In this document: positions 1-9,233 of the stretch, piece by piece
Layout of the letters: each line of letters begins with the position of its first letter
Position numbering within the stretch: position 1 is the first letter of the stretch
Source: LD21 sp964638955
GTDB taxonomy: Bacteria; Bacteroidota; Bacteroidia; Bacteroidales; VadinHA17
DNA length: 64,000 nt
Direction: 5' to 3'
Assembly: GCA_964638955.1 (NCBI GenBank)
Contig: CAZWZQ010000008.1
Location: forward strand, 19,134-83,133
Program-made: the position numbers and the translations under genes
Notes under the pieces: model-generated
The model's database searches: none
What the model was told of the DNA's origin: nothing
Seen by the model: only the letters and a program-made list of their open reading frames with translations

Positions 1-194
1 ATTTTCAGACCCTCAGGTATCTCTTTTTCGAGAGAATCGTCAATGGCCGGATAAGCAGCATATTCAGGATCAACTGTAAGAATAACGGGTTCCCAGCTGT
101 ATTGCGGAAGGTATTTTGCAAATTTCAGCCATCGTTGAACGCCGGCACCACCGCCTGGCGGCCAGTAATATGTTATGATCAATACCTTTTTCAT
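1..194 (-). CDS. Glycosyltransferase, N-terminal part only (runs off window)
   Basis: About 64 residues are visible from the ATG at 194, reading MKKVLIITYYWPPGGGAGVQ and on. The pattern 'ITYYWPPGGGAGVQRW' followed by 'KFAKYLPQ' is the typical N-terminal Rossmann start of family 4 (GT-B fold) glycosyltransferases, where the glycine-rich loop lies near the acceptor/donor cleft. The start codon lies two bases after the glyS stop, so the two genes are probably co-transcribed. The acceptor and sugar cannot be told because the rest lies outside the window. Confidence 0.75.
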   Translation of the reverse strand, partial: MKKVLIITYYWPPGGGAGVQRWLKFAKYLPQYSWEPVILTVDPEYAAYPAIDDSLEKEIPEGLK

Positions 195-195
195 C

Positions 196-1746
196 CTAAA
201 GTTTCCTTAGGAGAGTCGTTATATTGACCTTCTCAGCTATTATGTTTTTCAGTGACTTTATAGCTACCCTTTCCTGAAGCATTGAATCGCGATACCTGAT
301 TGTTACCGTTTCGTCCTGAATGGTCTGATGATCAATAGTTATGCAATATGGTGTGCCAATTGCATCCTGTCTTCGGTATCTCCTGCCGATGGAATCCTTG
401 TCGTCGTATTGGCAGTTGAAATCGAACTTCAGTTCATCAATGATTTTTTCAGCAATATCGGGCAGTCCGTCTTTTCTTACGAGAGGCATTACCGCGAGCT
501 TGACAGGAGCAATGAAGGCAGGGAGTCTCAGCACTACCCGCATATCTGTAGTTCCGTCATCTTTTTTAAGCTCCTCCTCGATGTATGCACCTGCAATAGC
601 ATGCAGGAAGGTTCTGTCGACACCGATAGACGTCTCTATCACATAAGGGATATAAGATTCTCCTTTCTCAGGATCAAAATACTGCATCTTCTTACCACTG
701 TATTTCTGATGCTGCTTCAGGTCGAAGTCGGTACGTGAATGAATACCCTCCACCTCCTTGAAGCCAAACGGAAATCTAAATTCTATATCCGTAGCTGCAT
801 TTGCATAATGGGCAAGCTTGGAATGATCATGGAAACGGTAATTATCATCCCCGAAACCGAAAGCTCTGAACCATTTCATCCTCACATCTTTCCAGTGTCT
901 GAACCATTCAAGCTCGGTGCCGGGTTTAATAAAAAACTGCATCTCCATCTGCTCAAATTCTCTCATCCTGAAGATAAACTGCCGGGCAACAATCTCATTC
1001 CGGAAGGCCTTTCCAATCTGTGCAATGCCAAAGGGGATCTTCATCCTGCCTGTTTTCTGTACATTAAGGAAATTAACAAAAATACCCTGGGCTGTCTCGG
1101 GACGAAGGTAAACCTTGCTTGCACCATCGAATGTTGAACCCATTTCCGTGGCAAACATCAGGTTAAACTGCCTGACATTCGTCCAGTTACGGGTACCTGA
1201 TATGGGACATACAATCTCATTGTCAATAATTATCTGTTTCAGGCCGGCCAGATCATTCTCATTCATCGCCTTTACAAAACATGCGTCTATTTCATCAATC
1301 TTTGCCTGGTTTGCCAGTACTCGCGGATTTGTTTCCCTGAATTTTTTCTCATCAAAGGCATCTCCAAATCTTTGTCTGGCTTTTTCAATTTCCTTGTTTA
1401 TCTTATCTTCAATCTTTGCCATATGCTCTTCGATCAGCACATCGGCACGGTACCTTTTTTTGGAGTCTTTATTATCTATCAGCGGATCGTTGAACGCATC
1501 AACATGTCCCGAGGCTTTCCAGATTGTGGGATGCATAAATATTGCAGAATCAACACCGACAATATTTTCATTTAGCAGGACCATACTGTCCCACCAGTAT
1601 TTTTTAATGTTATTCTTAAGTTCAACACCGTATTGCCCATAGTCATAAACTGCACTTAAACCATCATATATCTCACTTGAGGGGAATACATAACCGTATT
1701 CCTTGCAATGTGCGATCAGCTTCTTAAATACATCTTCCTGGGCCAT
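196..1746 (-). CDS. glyS: Glycyl-tRNA synthetase, homodimeric type
   Basis: The 516-residue protein is a class II aminoacyl-tRNA synthetase that charges tRNA-Gly. Visible motifs are RPETAQG (residues 215-221), the motif 2 region FRNE (248-251) with REFEQME (262-268), and the motif 3 region ETSIGVDRT (371-379). The anticodon-binding domain follows from about 415. The length fits the alpha-2 type of Bacteroidota rather than the alpha-2/beta-2 enzyme of Proteobacteria. A good promoter lies just upstream (1776-1806). Its 3' end abuts the glycosyltransferase start. The gene is divergent from nadB. Confidence 0.97.
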   Translation of the reverse strand: MAQEDVFKKLIAHCKEYGYVFPSSEIYDGLSAVYDYGQYGVELKNNIKKYWWDSMVLLNENIVGVDSAIFMHPTIWKASGHVDAFNDPLIDNKDSKKRYRADVLIEEHMAKIEDKINKEIEKARQRFGDAFDEKKFRETNPRVLANQAKIDEIDACFVKAMNENDLAGLKQIIIDNEIVCPISGTRNWTNVRQFNLMFATEMGSTFDGASKVYLRPETAQGIFVNFLNVQKTGRMKIPFGIAQIGKAFRNEIVARQFIFRMREFEQMEMQFFIKPGTELEWFRHWKDVRMKWFRAFGFGDDNYRFHDHSKLAHYANAATDIEFRFPFGFKEVEGIHSRTDFDLKQHQKYSGKKMQYFDPEKGESYIPYVIETSIGVDRTFLHAIAGAYIEEELKKDDGTTDMRVVLRLPAFIAPVKLAVMPLVRKDGLPDIAEKIIDELKFDFNCQYDDKDSIGRRYRRQDAIGTPYCITIDHQTIQDETVTIRYRDSMLQERVAIKSLKNIIAEKVNITTLLRKL

Positions 1747-1775
1747 AATAACTTTTGTTGTTAAGATACGGAAGG

Positions 1776-1806
1776 CAAAAGTAAATTAAAAAGTTTGGTT
1801 TTACAA
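1776..1806 (-). promoter_or_regulatory. Bacteroidota-type promoter for glyS
   Basis: On the minus strand TTG (1804-1806) is followed after 20 bases by TACTTTTG (1776-1783), an exact match to the TAnnTTTG -7 consensus of Bacteroidota sigma factors. The predicted transcription start leaves a leader of about 20-25 bases before the glyS ATG. Motif and spacing are seen directly; activity is inferred. Confidence 0.6.
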
Positions 1807-1885
1807 TTGATGAGTGGATCGAAGCGATGATATTCGAAACACAAATTCTATTTGTATCTTTACACCTTTTACATCGATTAGCGCA

Positions 1886-3460
1886 ATGAAGAAAAGAACC
1901 GATTTTCTTGTTCTTGGTTCAGGGGTAGCCGGATTGACATTTGCCCTTAAAGCTTCAAAGTATGGTAAGGTATCAGTTGTGACAAAGGCAAATCTCATAG
2001 ATACAAATACGCGTTATGCCCAGGGCGGAATTGCTGCAGTCTTCAGTGAACCGGATAATTTTGAAAAACATGTTCATGATACGCTTATTGCGGGTGACGG
2101 CTGTTGTGATGAAGAGGTCGTGAGAATGGTTATAAAAGAAGCTCCTGACAGGATAAGAGAACTGATTAATCTGGGGGTGCCATTCGATAAAAAGAGTGAT
2201 GGCACATACGATCTTGCAAGAGAGGGAGGCCATACCGAACACAGGATACTGCATTATAAAGACAAAACAGGCGAGGCTATCCAGAAAACACTTATGGACA
2301 GGATAAAAGAAGATCCAAACATTGATATCTATGAACAGCATTTTGCCATTGAACTTCTTACGCAGCATCACCTCGGGGAAGTTGTAAAGCGCAATTATCC
2401 TGAAATTAAATGTTTTGGCGCGTATGTTGCCGACCTTGTGAACCAGAAGGTCATTGCCTTCCTGTCAAAAATCACAGTTGTGGCAACTGGAGGAATCGGC
2501 AATGTCTATCTTACAACCACAAACCCGGAAATTGCCACTGGAGATGGTATTGCGATGGTATACAGAGCAAAGGGAACAATTGAGAACATGGAATTTGTAC
2601 AATTTCATCCGACCTCTCTGTATGATCCCAATACCAGGCCGTCTTTCCTGATAACGGAAGCTCTAAGGGGATTCGGAGCTGTTCTGAAAAACATGCAGGG
2701 CGAAAAGTTCATGAACAGATATGACAGCAGGGGATCTCTTGCGCCCAGGGACATTGTTGCCCGGGCTATCGATAATGAAATGAAAATATGGGGTGATGAT
2801 CATGTATGGCTCGACTGTACACATCTTAATCAGGAAGGTCTTAAAGATCATTTTCCGAATGTTTATGAACACTGTCTTGCAAGGGGTATCGATATTACAA
2901 AAGATATGATCCCGGTGGTACCTGTCCAGCACTATTCATGCGGAGGCATTAAAGTGGATATGGACGGAAGGTGTAATATTGACAGGCTTTATGCTATTGG
3001 TGAAGCCTCCTCAACAGGACTGCATGGCGCAAACAGACTTGCCTCAAATTCGCTTATGGAAGCTGTTGTATATGCGCACAGGGCAGCAGTGCACTCCTCA
3101 AAAAGGCTGAAAGAGCTGACTTTCGAGGAAAAAATACCTGTATGGGACTATAAGGGCACAACACATCTCGAGGAGATGGTTCTTATCACACATAGTATTA
3201 AGGAGGTTCAGATGATAATGAGTAATTATGTAGGGATTGTCAGGTCGAACCTGCGTCTTGAAAGGGCCATGACACGTCTTGATATTTTGTACCAGGAAAC
3301 AGAAAGCCTTTATAAACGCTCACTTATCTCAAAAAAAATCTGTGAACTGAGAAATCTGATCAATGTAGGATATATTATAATCAAACATGCACAAAACCGG
3401 AAGGAGAGCATAGGTCTGCATTATTCAATTGACTTTCCCAAAAAAGCAGCCAATGAATAA
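1886..3460 (+). CDS. nadB: L-aspartate oxidase
   Basis: NadB oxidises L-aspartate to iminoaspartate, the first step of de novo NAD synthesis, and can pass electrons to fumarate in anaerobes. The 524-residue product starts at the ATG at 1886, which puts the FAD-binding GSGVAGL at residues 11-17; the frame stays open 24 codons upstream, but that sequence is not conserved-looking. Further family marks are HYSCGGI (about residue 348) and NRLASNSLMEAVV (about 383-395), shared with the FrdA/SdhA flavoproteins. nadA and nadC are not in this window. A possible -7 element TATCTTTA lies at 1855-1862. Confidence 0.95.
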   Translation: MKKRTDFLVLGSGVAGLTFALKASKYGKVSVVTKANLIDTNTRYAQGGIAAVFSEPDNFEKHVHDTLIAGDGCCDEEVVRMVIKEAPDRIRELINLGVPFDKKSDGTYDLAREGGHTEHRILHYKDKTGEAIQKTLMDRIKEDPNIDIYEQHFAIELLTQHHLGEVVKRNYPEIKCFGAYVADLVNQKVIAFLSKITVVATGGIGNVYLTTTNPEIATGDGIAMVYRAKGTIENMEFVQFHPTSLYDPNTRPSFLITEALRGFGAVLKNMQGEKFMNRYDSRGSLAPRDIVARAIDNEMKIWGDDHVWLDCTHLNQEGLKDHFPNVYEHCLARGIDITKDMIPVVPVQHYSCGGIKVDMDGRCNIDRLYAIGEASSTGLHGANRLASNSLMEAVVYAHRAAVHSSKRLKELTFEEKIPVWDYKGTTHLEEMVLITHSIKEVQMIMSNYVGIVRSNLRLERAMTRLDILYQETESLYKRSLISKKICELRNLINVGYIIIKHAQNRKESIGLHYSIDFPKKAANE

Positions 3461-3476
3461 TGAACCATATACTATG

Positions 3477-3500
3477 TACCGGGTACCTTGCACCTTGTAT
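3477..3500. repeat. Short degenerate heptanucleotide repeat
   Basis: Consecutive 7-base units TACCGGG, TACCTTG, CACCTTG and a weaker fourth unit lie between nadB and the CPBP gene. Such TACCTTG-like strings are low-complexity intergenic sequence. The repeat overlaps the in-frame TTG at 3488, which argues for the downstream ATG at 3512 as the true start of the next gene. Confidence 0.5.
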
Positions 3501-3511
3501 CAGTCTTTTGT

Positions 3512-4411
3512 ATGAATCATCTTGAATCTTCATTTACCGGGAAAAATGCTTTTTGGAGATATCTGATAATGCTGGCAGCTCTTCTCACTGCTACAAATAC
3601 TATTGGTGGAATTCCGTTGCTGATTGCAATAGGAGTCAGGGCGTCGGAAAATCCAAACAACCTCACAGTGCTGGGTCTCGACTCAAACCTTTACCTCTTT
3701 ACAATGCTTTTCCCGTTTTTCGTTGGGTTAATAACATTTATACTGCTCATTAAGCCTCTCAACCACAGGAATCTTACCTGCACAATTAACGGTACAAACG
3801 GATTCAGATGGAACAGGTTTTTAATATCGGCATTAGTATGGCTTATAATCTCAGCAATCTATCTCTATGTTTACATCAGGCTTGAGCCACTTAACTTTGA
3901 AGTAAATAACAGGTCAATAATCACCCTGGTACCTCTTGTACTGATGTCTGTTTTATTTATTCCCTTCCAGGCAGCATTTGAGGAAATCATTTTCAGAGGC
4001 TACCTGATGCAGGGATTTGCAGTATTGGCAAGGAACAGGTGGATACCTCTGATTATGACATCCATATTATTCGGACTGATGCATATAATGAATCCTGAAG
4101 TCTCGGAATTCGGCTTCGGTACCATGATGCCGCAATATATCCTTTTCGGATTGATATTCGGTTTAATAACCATACTCGATGACGGTATTGAGGCCGCGAT
4201 GGGTGCCCATACAGCGAATAACATCTTCCTGTGCATCATGGTCACAAATGAATCATCAGCGCTGCAGACTCCTGCATTATATCAGCAGATTGAAATCAAT
4301 CCCTGGGCCGATCTTATTTCAATGTTATTAATGGGAATACTGGTAATTTTTATCCTTGGAATTATCTTTAAATGGAAAGGATTTTCTGTTTTGCTGAAAA
4401 AGCTTGAATAG
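3512..4411 (+). CDS. CPBP family intramembrane metalloprotease
   Basis: The 299-residue protein has about eight hydrophobic segments and the three CPBP (Abi, CAAX protease-like) motifs: EEIIFRG near residue 156, a His in LFGLMHIMNP near 190, and HTANN near 234. In this family the Glu and His residues form the metal-dependent active site within the membrane. Its substrate is unknown. The start is taken as ATG 3512 because the upstream in-frame TTG lies in a repeat. It lies on the same strand as nadB with a 51-base gap, and faces dusB tail to tail. Confidence 0.87.
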   Translation: MNHLESSFTGKNAFWRYLIMLAALLTATNTIGGIPLLIAIGVRASENPNNLTVLGLDSNLYLFTMLFPFFVGLITFILLIKPLNHRNLTCTINGTNGFRWNRFLISALVWLIISAIYLYVYIRLEPLNFEVNNRSIITLVPLVLMSVLFIPFQAAFEEIIFRGYLMQGFAVLARNRWIPLIMTSILFGLMHIMNPEVSEFGFGTMMPQYILFGLIFGLITILDDGIEAAMGAHTANNIFLCIMVTNESSALQTPALYQQIEINPWADLISMLLMGILVIFILGIIFKWKGFSVLLKKLE

Positions 4412-4425
4412 TCAGAGAGGATTAT

Positions 4426-5439
4426 TTATTTACCATACACAGATGTAATATCACTGGTCCTGTAATCACCCCATTTCTTCCTGATATCTTCAAGGATGCC
4501 TTTTATTTCATTTACATCAAGGCTGGTCAGCAGTTTCAGCCTTGTTTCTTTAAAGTGAGGCAATCCTTTAAAATAGTTTGAAAGATGACGGCGCATTTCA
4601 TAAATAGCACGAGGATCCTCCTTGAACTCAAGTGATTTTTCGAGGTGAAACAGGGCAAGATCAGTTTTCTCATCCACAGTGGGTTCGGGAAGCAGCTCAC
4701 CTGTATTAAGGTAATGCTTTATATGTGTGAAGATCCATGGCCGGCCTACCGATGCACGGCCTATCATTATCCCGTCAACACCGTAACGATCGAACATTTC
4801 TTTTGCTCTTTCCGGACCGTCAACATCACCATTGCCGATAACGGGGATCTTCATTCTTGGATTATTCTTTACAGCACCTATAAGCGTCCAGTCGGCAACT
4901 CCTTTATATAGTTGCGCTCTTGTTCTCCCATGAATTGTAATGGCTTGAATACCAGCATCCTGAAGCCTTTCCGCCACCTCCACAATATTCCTGTTCTCAT
5001 CATCCCATCCCAGCCGGGTCTTAACGGTAACAGGGAGCTTAACGGCCCTGACAATGGCAGAGGTCATTTCTACCATCATGGGGATATTCCTGAGCATTCC
5101 TGCTCCGGCACCACGGGCTGCTATTTTTTTCACGGGACAGCCAAAATTTATATCAATAAGCTCAGGCTTTGCCTCCCCGGCAATAAGTGCAGCTTCTACC
5201 ATGGCAGCTGTCAGGTGACCATACAGCTGTATCCCCATGGGTCTTTCAAAATCATGAATATTAAGTTTCCTGACACTCTTTTCTCCATCTCTTATGAGTC
5301 CGTCGGAAGAGATAAACTCGGTGTACATAAAATCAGATCCATGCATCTTGCACACCATCCTGAATGAGGGATCGGTGATATCCTCCATAGGTGCGAGAAA
5401 CAGAGGATTATCAGCCAACGATATGCTGCCTATAGTCAA
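4426..5439 (-). CDS. dusB: tRNA-dihydrouridine synthase, DusB type
   Basis: This FMN enzyme reduces uridines in the D-loop of tRNA. The 337-residue protein is a TIM barrel with the N-terminal APMEDITDPSFR motif (16-27), the catalytic Cys in NFGCPVKK (C101), the FMN/phosphate-binding NGDVDG and IGRASVGRPW motifs, and a C-terminal helical RNA-binding domain. The gene is alone on its strand between a convergent CPBP gene and an upstream hypothetical gene 42 bases away. Confidence 0.95.
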   Translation of the reverse strand: MTIGSISLADNPLFLAPMEDITDPSFRMVCKMHGSDFMYTEFISSDGLIRDGEKSVRKLNIHDFERPMGIQLYGHLTAAMVEAALIAGEAKPELIDINFGCPVKKIAARGAGAGMLRNIPMMVEMTSAIVRAVKLPVTVKTRLGWDDENRNIVEVAERLQDAGIQAITIHGRTRAQLYKGVADWTLIGAVKNNPRMKIPVIGNGDVDGPERAKEMFDRYGVDGIMIGRASVGRPWIFTHIKHYLNTGELLPEPTVDEKTDLALFHLEKSLEFKEDPRAIYEMRRHLSNYFKGLPHFKETRLKLLTSLDVNEIKGILEDIRKKWGDYRTSDITSVYGK

Positions 5440-5481
5440 ATTTGATGCGTGATTGGTTGATTATATGAGATAAAAATCGTG

Positions 5482-6183
5482 TCAGTGCTGAATGAAGTTT
5501 TCGTTTTTCCTGTAAAAATAAACCAGTCCGTATTCTTCACACTCTTTCTTTCGTACTTCTTCGGGAAGAGAGTTGCAGGTTGCTTCAACCTCATTCCAGA
5601 TATTAAGTATTATTTTATCCGCCTCTCTTCTCATATCACCTAACCTCTCAGAGTAATCAAGGGTTTTCTTGGCAAGTATCTTATTATAATTACTTGCTTC
5701 AATGAAATTTTCAAATCTCACTTTCACAACGGCAATAGTAGGATTAGTAATCGGGCTGCCACCCTTACGCAACCTGTACTCTTCTCCTTCAATAATTCTC
5801 CGGCCCCAGCTAATAAGCTCATTTTCAGAGTTCAGGGATGGGACTGTCGATTCATTGGTAGCCAGTCCATAATATGCTCTTGTTTCTGCAGGAAGATCAC
5901 CACGGAAAATTGCCATGTTCATTACCCTGACGAAATGAGTCAGATAGATCCTTGCCTTTTTTGCTACCTCATTATAATCTTTCGATTTCTTATTCTGTGA
6001 GGCAATAGCCTGCCGCTGAAGCTGAATGCTATGCTCAAAAAGAGGGAGGAATTTCTGTAATTTCACTAATAATTTTGCTGAATAGGCCATTTTGTTGGGA
6101 GGAAGTTCTTTTCCTCTGTCAAGAGCGGTTTTCATGGCTCTGATCCTTGCAGCATCGGTGTTAGGCAATCTCCGGTATGGCAT
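5482..6183 (-). CDS. Conserved-looking protein of unknown function
   Basis: The 233-residue product begins MPYRRLPNTDAARIRAMKTA. I chose this ATG (6183) because the 22 codons upstream look non-coding. The protein is highly charged and mostly helical with no signal peptide or membrane segment, so it is probably cytoplasmic. I recall similarly starting proteins from Bacteroidota with no assigned role, but cannot confirm this. It lies upstream of dusB on the same strand. No catalytic motif is visible, so no function is proposed. Confidence 0.75.
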   Translation of the reverse strand: MPYRRLPNTDAARIRAMKTALDRGKELPPNKMAYSAKLLVKLQKFLPLFEHSIQLQRQAIASQNKKSKDYNEVAKKARIYLTHFVRVMNMAIFRGDLPAETRAYYGLATNESTVPSLNSENELISWGRRIIEGEEYRLRKGGSPITNPTIAVVKVRFENFIEASNYNKILAKKTLDYSERLGDMRREADKIILNIWNEVEATCNSLPEEVRKKECEEYGLVYFYRKNENFIQH

Positions 6184-6236
6184 TGTGATAAAGATGTTAA
6201 TAAGTTGTTGGCAACTCTTGCGAATATAACATATTT

Positions 6237-6326
6237 TTGTTAATAACAATCAGTATTCGCATTTAAATTGCGTTGATTATTAAAAAGTTCAAAAATATCT
6301 AATTCAGGCGTGTGTTGTTAATAACA
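6237..6326. promoter_or_regulatory. Two copies of a TTGTTAATAACA dyad
   Basis: The 13-base perfect dyad TTGTTAATAACAA lies at 6237-6249 and TTGTTAATAACA recurs at 6315-6326, 78 bases on, in the divergent region between the hypothetical gene and the phosphatase gene. Two matching dyads in one divergent promoter region could be binding sites for a dimeric regulator. AT-richness makes chance possible. Confidence 0.25.
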
Positions 6327-6467
6327 CTTCCACATATTGTATTATACGTAAAAACAGCTTCCGATGTTGCAGGAAATAAAACAAATCGACCTGTCACGCT
6401 GTTTATTGTCTACTTTAAATAATGATATTAATTTAGTTGTTCGAACAAGTTCAGTAAATTTATTAAT

Positions 6468-7151
6468 ATGGGTCGTCTCTTTGCAATAAGCGATATACAT
6501 GGATGCTTCAAGCCCTTCTATGAGCTGGTAGTAAAGGAAATTGACCTGAAAAAAGAAGACAGGCTGATTCTCCTTGGCGATTATATTGACCGGGGGGGGC
6601 AAAGCAAGGAGGTAATAGATTTCATAATCGACCTTAAGAACTCAGGATTCAATATAAAAGTTCTCACCGGAAACCATGAGCAGATGCTTCTTGATGCCTA
6701 TCATGACGAGATGAATGAATATCTCTGGTTCATGAACAGCGGAATGACAACCCTGGTAAGCTTTGGGATAGAAGATATACGTGAACTCGACAATAAGTAT
6801 TTAAATTTTTTTTCGGAGCTGGATTATTTTCTGGAATCGGGGAACCACATATTTGTTCATGCCGGCTTCAATGATAATATACCGGATCCGTTTTCTGACA
6901 GGCATACCATGGTATGGGAATGTACTCCTGTTTATGAAAATCCTGTACTCCGGGGAAAAACAATAATACATGGTCATCGTCCGAAAACGATAGACCATGT
7001 AAAAAGAATCATAAGTAAAAATTCGAAAGTCATCCCGATTGATACCGGATGTGTTTATGACAAAGAACTGGGATACGGATACCTGTCGGCTCTTGAAATA
7101 GGGACGATGAATCTCCTTTCTGTTCCGAATGAATTAACATCAGGTTATTAG
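6468..7151 (+). CDS. Serine/threonine protein phosphatase (metallophosphoesterase)
   Basis: The 227-residue protein carries all motifs of the PPP-type phosphatases related to phage lambda phosphatase and PrpA/PrpE: DIHG (9-12), GDYIDRG (37-43), GNHE (68-71), a VHAG motif near 127 and a HGHRP motif near 165. These residues bind two metal ions in the family. There is no signal peptide, so it acts in the cytoplasm, on phosphoproteins or diadenosine polyphosphates. The gene stands alone, convergent with the GH105 gene. Confidence 0.9.
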   Translation: MGRLFAISDIHGCFKPFYELVVKEIDLKKEDRLILLGDYIDRGGQSKEVIDFIIDLKNSGFNIKVLTGNHEQMLLDAYHDEMNEYLWFMNSGMTTLVSFGIEDIRELDNKYLNFFSELDYFLESGNHIFVHAGFNDNIPDPFSDRHTMVWECTPVYENPVLRGKTIIHGHRPKTIDHVKRIISKNSKVIPIDTGCVYDKELGYGYLSALEIGTMNLLSVPNELTSGY

Positions 7152-7179
7152 ATATCTGTTTTATCTGCTAACTGATCAT

Positions 7180-8271
7180 TCAATATTCAGCAAGTAAGCT
7201 GTATGCAAACCATAAGAGGGGCGCCTGCCCATGCAGATCTCCTGTTACTGTTGGACGTGTCAGGTAAAAATTCAGATCTTTGCTTTTGCCTGTTCCGACA
7301 CAAACATTCCTGATTTTACCGTCCTCATTGATGTAGCCGGTTAAAGCATTCCAGGCTTTTTGATATGATTCTTTATATTGCTCTCCCTTAAGAATACCTT
7401 TTTTCACACCTACAGTCATTGCATAACCGAACATGGCTGTAGAAGAAGTTTCCTTAAAAGATTCTTTTTTGTCGATAAGCTGATTCCACATTCCATCCTC
7501 TGACTGATAAATAATTAATGCATCCATCATTTTCTTATATCCTTTAATAATCGACAAGTAATAAGGATTGGATACTGGCAGTTCTGATAAAAGTTCAGCC
7601 ATGCCGGCAGCTACCCAGCCATTACCCCTGCCCCAGTAGAAAGGTGAATTCTCTCCGTGAAAAAACAAGCCGTTGGATTGTTGTAGTTTATTGATATACG
7701 CGTTTGTTTCAAGAGCAGCTCTTTCCAGATATATCTTTTCTCCTGTTATCCTGAATGCCTGTACCTGTAAGGCTCCTATCATCCATATATCATCAATCCA
7801 GAATCTTGTCTGGTTTGTCAATCCGTCAGGTAATGGATCTTTCCACTGAATATCGGCAAGGTCAAGCCCCTGTTTAAGAAATCGTTGATCTCCTGTCTGC
7901 CGGTATAATTCAAGCGGTAATATCCCGTACACATTCACGTCTACATGATTCGCCGTATTGGTGATGTTTTCATTAATAACTCTTAAATAGCGGTCGGATA
8001 ATTTTTGCAACCTGTTTTTATCGTTTAAAAGACCGGCAAAGCGTGATGCTCCAAAGCCTGTACAGGCTTCAGCATAATGAACAGCCTTTACCTGTCCGGC
8101 ATCGTACATCATGAAACTGTCCCTTGAAAGAAGATCATCGGTAACAATTTTCCCGATCAATTCAGGAGATCTGTTTTCTTGCATTGATACTTCATTAATT
8201 GTCATATTATTTGACCCGGAATAATTTATAAGAAAACATAAGGTGATTGCGAAGAAATGAAATATACTCAT
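7180..8271 (-). CDS. Glycoside hydrolase family 88/105 (unsaturated uronyl hydrolase), secreted
   Basis: The 363-residue protein starts with a signal peptide (hydrophobic residues 2-18) and is followed by an alpha/alpha six-barrel. It has the Asp pair in WIDDIWM (residues 160-161), where the catalytic Asp of YteR-type enzymes lies, and WGRGNGW (213-219), which is typical of GH105. These enzymes hydrate the unsaturated uronic acid at the end of oligosaccharides left by pectate or rhamnogalacturonan lyases. It is divergent from the transketolase operon, which suggests linked sugar use. I cannot separate GH88 from GH105 by eye with certainty. Confidence 0.85.
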   Translation of the reverse strand: MSIFHFFAITLCFLINYSGSNNMTINEVSMQENRSPELIGKIVTDDLLSRDSFMMYDAGQVKAVHYAEACTGFGASRFAGLLNDKNRLQKLSDRYLRVINENITNTANHVDVNVYGILPLELYRQTGDQRFLKQGLDLADIQWKDPLPDGLTNQTRFWIDDIWMIGALQVQAFRITGEKIYLERAALETNAYINKLQQSNGLFFHGENSPFYWGRGNGWVAAGMAELLSELPVSNPYYLSIIKGYKKMMDALIIYQSEDGMWNQLIDKKESFKETSSTAMFGYAMTVGVKKGILKGEQYKESYQKAWNALTGYINEDGKIRNVCVGTGKSKDLNFYLTRPTVTGDLHGQAPLLWFAYSLLAEY

Positions 8272-8403
8272 AATGGATTATTATTAATTATTGTTTTAAT
8301 TTAAAAGCTACTATCATTAAAAGTATTATTTTTATCAGCTTAAATTATTAATTCTGTAAAAATAGTGTATATAAAACAATCATGATTCAAATATTGTGGA
8401 AAG

Positions 8404-9222
8404 ATGAAAATGACTGTTACTGAGCTTGAAAAAAAAGCAGCGACGCTAAGGCTGGATATCGTTAAAATGGTTGGAGTAGGTCAGAAAGGTCACCTGGGAG
8501 GATCTTGCTCTTTAAGCGAAATAGTATCAGTGCTTTATTTTTATAAAATGAAACACGATCCTAAGAATCCGAAATGGGCTGACCGCGACAGGTTTATCCT
8601 CAGTAAAGGGCATGCTGCTCTTATACAATATGCTGCACTTGCAGAATCGGGATATTTTCCGAAATCGGAAATAGAAAATGTCAAGAAACTGGGCTCCATA
8701 TTACAGGGACACCCTGATATGACCTTAACCCCGGGGATAGAAGGGAATACTGGATCATTGGGACAGGGATTGTCGATGGCATGCGGAATGGCTGCAGGTC
8801 TGAAGCTGGATAAAAAAACAAATAAAGTATATTGCATCGTAGGTGACGGTGAAATTGCAGAAGGACAGATTTGGGAAGCCGCGATGGCAGCCTCTTTTTA
8901 TAAATTGGATAACCTGGTTGTTTTTGTGGATAAAAATAGATTACAGGCCATGGGCCCTGTAGTCGAAAGGTATGATACCAATCCGGTTGCCACAAAATGG
9001 CAGGCATTTGGCTGGCATGTCACTGAAACGGATGGACATAATATTAAAGAAATAATAGAAGTTCTGGATAAAGTTGATAAAATAACAGGCAAACCAAAGG
9101 TAATCATTGCACATACTGTGAAAGGTAAAGGTATTTCATTCGCGGAAAATGTCGTGGCATTTCATAATGGTGAGCTTACAAAGGAACAGTTTGAAACTGC
9201 ATGTTCGGGACTTGAAAATTAA
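8404..9222 (+). CDS. Transketolase-like protein, N-terminal (ThDP-binding) subunit
   Basis: The 272-residue protein equals the N-terminal half of transketolase: H30 in the GHLGG motif, SKGH (67-70), GDGE (147-150) through EGQIWEA, and VDKNRLQ (175-181), which bind thiamine diphosphate and Mg. The pyrimidine-binding half is encoded by the next gene 11 bases on. Split transketolases are common in sugar and sugar-acid catabolic operons, including pathways for unusual pentoses, beside the full-length housekeeping enzyme. The neighbours (GntP permease, two dehydrogenases) support a catabolic role. Confidence 0.93.
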   Translation: MKMTVTELEKKAATLRLDIVKMVGVGQKGHLGGSCSLSEIVSVLYFYKMKHDPKNPKWADRDRFILSKGHAALIQYAALAESGYFPKSEIENVKKLGSILQGHPDMTLTPGIEGNTGSLGQGLSMACGMAAGLKLDKKTNKVYCIVGDGEIAEGQIWEAAMAASFYKLDNLVVFVDKNRLQAMGPVVERYDTNPVATKWQAFGWHVTETDGHNIKEIIEVLDKVDKITGKPKVIIAHTVKGKGISFAENVVAFHNGELTKEQFETACSGLEN

Positions 9223-9233
9223 ACAAAATACTT

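Noticed and set aside
3488..3511. TTG start for the CPBP protease gene
   Set aside because: The TTG lies in a short heptanucleotide repeat; the ATG at 3512 fits better.
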